From the NCBI GenBank assembly GCA_052161625.1, contig CP197412.1: DNA of 64,000 nucleotides; one strand, written 5' to 3'. The position numbers and the translations under genes were made by a program. The notes under the pieces were generated by a model. The model was given only the letters and a program-made list of their open reading frames with translations, searched no databases and was not told where the DNA came from. This DNA comes from JBKCUI01 sp052161625 (GTDB taxonomy: Bacteria > Planctomycetota > Planctomycetia > Pirellulales > Pirellulaceae). Shown piece by piece: positions 63,201-64,000 of the stretch (its first letter is position 1; every line of letters starts with the position of its first letter).

Positions 63201-63657
63201 AGTTTTGATCAACACCCGGCTCCGTGCTGTAAACGTTGACGTACATGAGCATGCTCGACATGTTTTGCATGACGATGATGCCTTCGCGGTCGACGATGGG
63301 TGGCAGATTGTTGCGAACGGCTTGAATGCGGTTGTTCACGTTCAAAACTGCGACGTTTGGATCGGTTCCCGGTTCAAAGATGACCTGAATCGTCCCCTCC
63401 CCTGCACTCGTTGCGTCACCGATCATATAACGCATGTCTTGGACACCGTTGATGGCTTGTTCCAGAATCACCATCACCGAATCGACGAGCACGTTGGCGC
63501 TGGCGCCGGGATAGGAAACGGAAACGACCACGCTAGGGGGTGCGACCGACGGGAATTGGGAAATCGGTAGCGACTGGATGGACAATCCACCCATGAACAA
63601 GATGAGCAGAGAAATAACAATAGCCAACGCAGGGCGGTGGAGAAATCGTACAAACAT
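60205..63657 (-). CDS. RND multidrug efflux pump, inner-membrane subunit (HAE1/AcrB family)
   Basis: This 1150-residue proton-driven exporter has the proton-relay Asp409/Asp410 in IGVVVDDAIVVVE and the Lys in VGLLGKNAILIIEFA. Porter-domain segments such as NVNNRIQAVRNNLP and GFIPLEDQGIIYG are typical. The protein is about 100 residues longer than AcrB (1049). The excess lies at about 520-620, between the family's LTPVLCAMILKP and the second periplasmic half. It includes two hydrophobic segments (IWILALSAACGYGMV and VRIMLIGIATTIWMMLTI) plus a polar loop. AGGAG precedes the ATG by 9 bases. It lies 12 bases after the adaptor gene and overlaps the outer-membrane component, a classical three-gene efflux operon. 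Confidence 0.96.
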   Translation of the reverse strand: MFVRFLHRPALAIVISLLILFMGGLSIQSLPISQFPSVAPPSVVVSVSYPGASANVLVDSVMVILEQAINGVQDMRYMIGDATSAGEGTIQVIFEPGTDPNVAVLNVNNRIQAVRNNLPPIVDREGIIVMQNMSSMLMYVNVYSTEPGVDQNFLYNYATVNILPEIKRIQGVGRASILGNRAYAMRVELNLDRMRAYNLSSDDVMEAISEQSMIGSPGRLGQATGRTSQTVEYVLTWVGRYNKPEQYENIILRANPNGEIIRIKDVASVSLGSSFYDLYSDIDGNPSAAIVLKQTPGSNATVVIENVKERLEQIKKDSFPPGMDFEVSYDVSKFLEASIEKVLHTLVEAFILVSLVVFLFLGDFRSTLIPTLAVPVSLIGTFFFLLMFGMSINLITLFALVLAIGVVVDDAIVVVEAVHAKMHEKHLSPYAATKEVVHEISGAIIAITLVMTAVFIPVTFMTGPVGVFYRQFGLTMAMSIVLSGIVALTLTPVLCAMILKPHEHGEAPKGLIPRFFVLMDKLLGGMGGPVGFVARWIWILALSAACGYGMVRFLSLESIIHATHDMFMLTPVRIMLIGIATTIWMMLTIRSLMSRGRPAEKVALGPMAIFIAGINQIIEGITNVYAAMLRRIVTFRTLTMMVITAFSIGIYMVNHVLPSGFIPLEDQGIIYGVIQTPPGSTLEYTNSKARELQAICEELDEISSVSSLAGYEVLTEGRGSNAGTCIINLKPWAERKRTSKQIIEALEEKGREISNIKLEFFEPPAVPGFGAAGGFALNLLDKTNSGDYEALGVVTDKFMAALGKRKELKGLFTFFAGNYPQYEIIIDNDIAMQKGVSIGEAMNNLSIVIGSTWEQGFVRFGQFYKVYVQAAPEFRRYPEDFANMFVKNDQGEMVPYSAFMRLKKKQGLNEISRYNLYPSAPIQGSPAAGYSSGQAIAAIREVAAETLPRGYGIDWQGLSYDEAKSGNTAVYIFIIVVVFVYMVLVGQYESFILPLAVIVSLPVGIFGSFLFLQAMGLANDVYCQIGLVMLVGLLGKNAILIIEFAIQRNREGVPIKDAAIEGGKLRFRPILMTSFAFIAGLVPLVRATGPGAIGNRTIGTTAVGGMLLGTVIGVLVIPGLYYLFAKMAEGRKLIKDEHDEPLFEILERTN

Positions 63658-63669
63658 GTTCGTGCTCTC

Positions 63670-64000
63670 CTATTCCGCTTTGTTCTTGAGGTTTCGGAGC
63701 ACGTCATTGGGGTCGCGGAGTTCGTATTCCACTTTGTCCCCAACTTTCACATCTCGGATCCCTTCGAGAACAATCTTCGCCCCGCTATCAATCCCACTCT
63801 CGATGACGAAGATGTCTTCCAGTTCGGTTTTGATGGTGATTTGCTTCTGCTGCACCACATCGTTTTCGTCAATCACATAGACATAGCGATTGGCCAGGAT
63901 TTCAAACGTCGCTCGCTGAGGAATGACAATGGCATTGTGCAATTGGCGATGGATGAGCACATTGCCCGTTTGACCGTGACGCAGAAGACCTTCCGGATTG
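63670..64000 (-). CDS. RND efflux periplasmic adaptor (membrane fusion protein), 3' part
   Basis: The frame is open to the window end, so only the C-terminal 109 residues are seen. GTG at 63960 is internal. The visible part includes the barrel segment LLRHGQTGNVLIHRQLHNAI and the membrane-proximal domain (IVIPQRATFEILANRYVYVI, ITIKTELEDIFVIESGIDSG, LEGIRDVKVGDKV). These are typical of AcrA/HlyD-type adaptors that bridge the pump and the outer-membrane channel. It is 12 bases upstream of the pump gene. The rest of the gene, including the signal or lipobox, lies beyond base 64000. Confidence 0.9.
   Translation of the reverse strand, partial: NPEGLLRHGQTGNVLIHRQLHNAIVIPQRATFEILANRYVYVIDENDVVQQKQITIKTELEDIFVIESGIDSGAKIVLEGIRDVKVGDKVEYELRDPNDVLRNLKNKAE

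Noticed and set aside
1..64000. tRNA, rRNA, riboswitch, insertion sequence or prophage genes
   Set aside because: I looked for cloverleaf arms with CCA-like ends, transposase or integrase motifs and phage structural genes and saw none; a dedicated search could still find short RNAs.

Overview
The window looks like a chromosome segment of a planctomycete, most likely of the Pirellulales type. I infer this from the gene content: a secreted sulfatase, DUF1080 and DUF5722 proteins, very large secreted dehydrogenase-type proteins with a C-terminal CxxCH haem site, PQQ-like beta-propellers, a UbiB-type kinase and a GxxExxY protein. Most genes lack strong Shine-Dalgarno sites and sit in short same-strand runs. 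I saw no rRNA, tRNA, transposase, integrase or CRISPR array.

Layout. 1-1475: end of an alpha-E protein and a transglutaminase-like protein (+). 1513-8007: PQQ-like propeller and UbiB kinase (-). 8260-12362: aspartate carbamoyltransferase, a dihydroorotase homologue that has lost its metal ligands, and a sulfatase (+). 12376-13733: two blocks of a 117-bp direct repeat with a GxxExxY (PD-(D/E)XK-like) gene between them. 13914-16781: PP2C-like phosphatase, a small heat-shock protein behind a consensus sigma-54 promoter, and alanine dehydrogenase (+). 17030-22688: glycine-rich BON protein (+) converging on, and overlapping, a lipoprotein gene that follows a secretin (-). 22873-25218: tandem alpha/beta hydrolase (+). 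25252-37183: a minus-strand run of pentahaem cytochrome lipoprotein, outer-membrane protein, RarD transporter, ceramidase/dehydrogenase/cytochrome fusion, acyl-activating enzyme and rhomboid protease. 37465-46273: an unrecognised membrane protein, AroH chorismate mutase, an NtrC-type regulator overlapping a DUF5722 gene, a DUF1080 hydrolase, a Pro/Tyr-rich protein, a GH5-like hydrolase and a HEAT lipoprotein. 46550-52672: a 1474-residue ThuA/dehydrogenase/cytochrome fusion converging on a PQQ-like protein. 52771-58520: mnmG, an FAD oxidoreductase and hrpB (+). 58566-64000: an RND efflux operon (-), with the adaptor cut by the window end.

Working themes are envelope carbohydrate/lipid catabolism with c-type cytochromes, multidrug efflux, and housekeeping (pyrimidine, aromatic amino acid and tRNA modification). 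The most unusual items are the repeat-embedded GxxExxY gene, the sigma-54 promoter at hsp20, the ATCase/pseudo-dihydroorotase pair, the cytochrome/outer-membrane-protein pair, and an RND pump with about 85-100 extra residues carrying two predicted membrane segments. All calls come from reading the sequence; no database or structure search was run.
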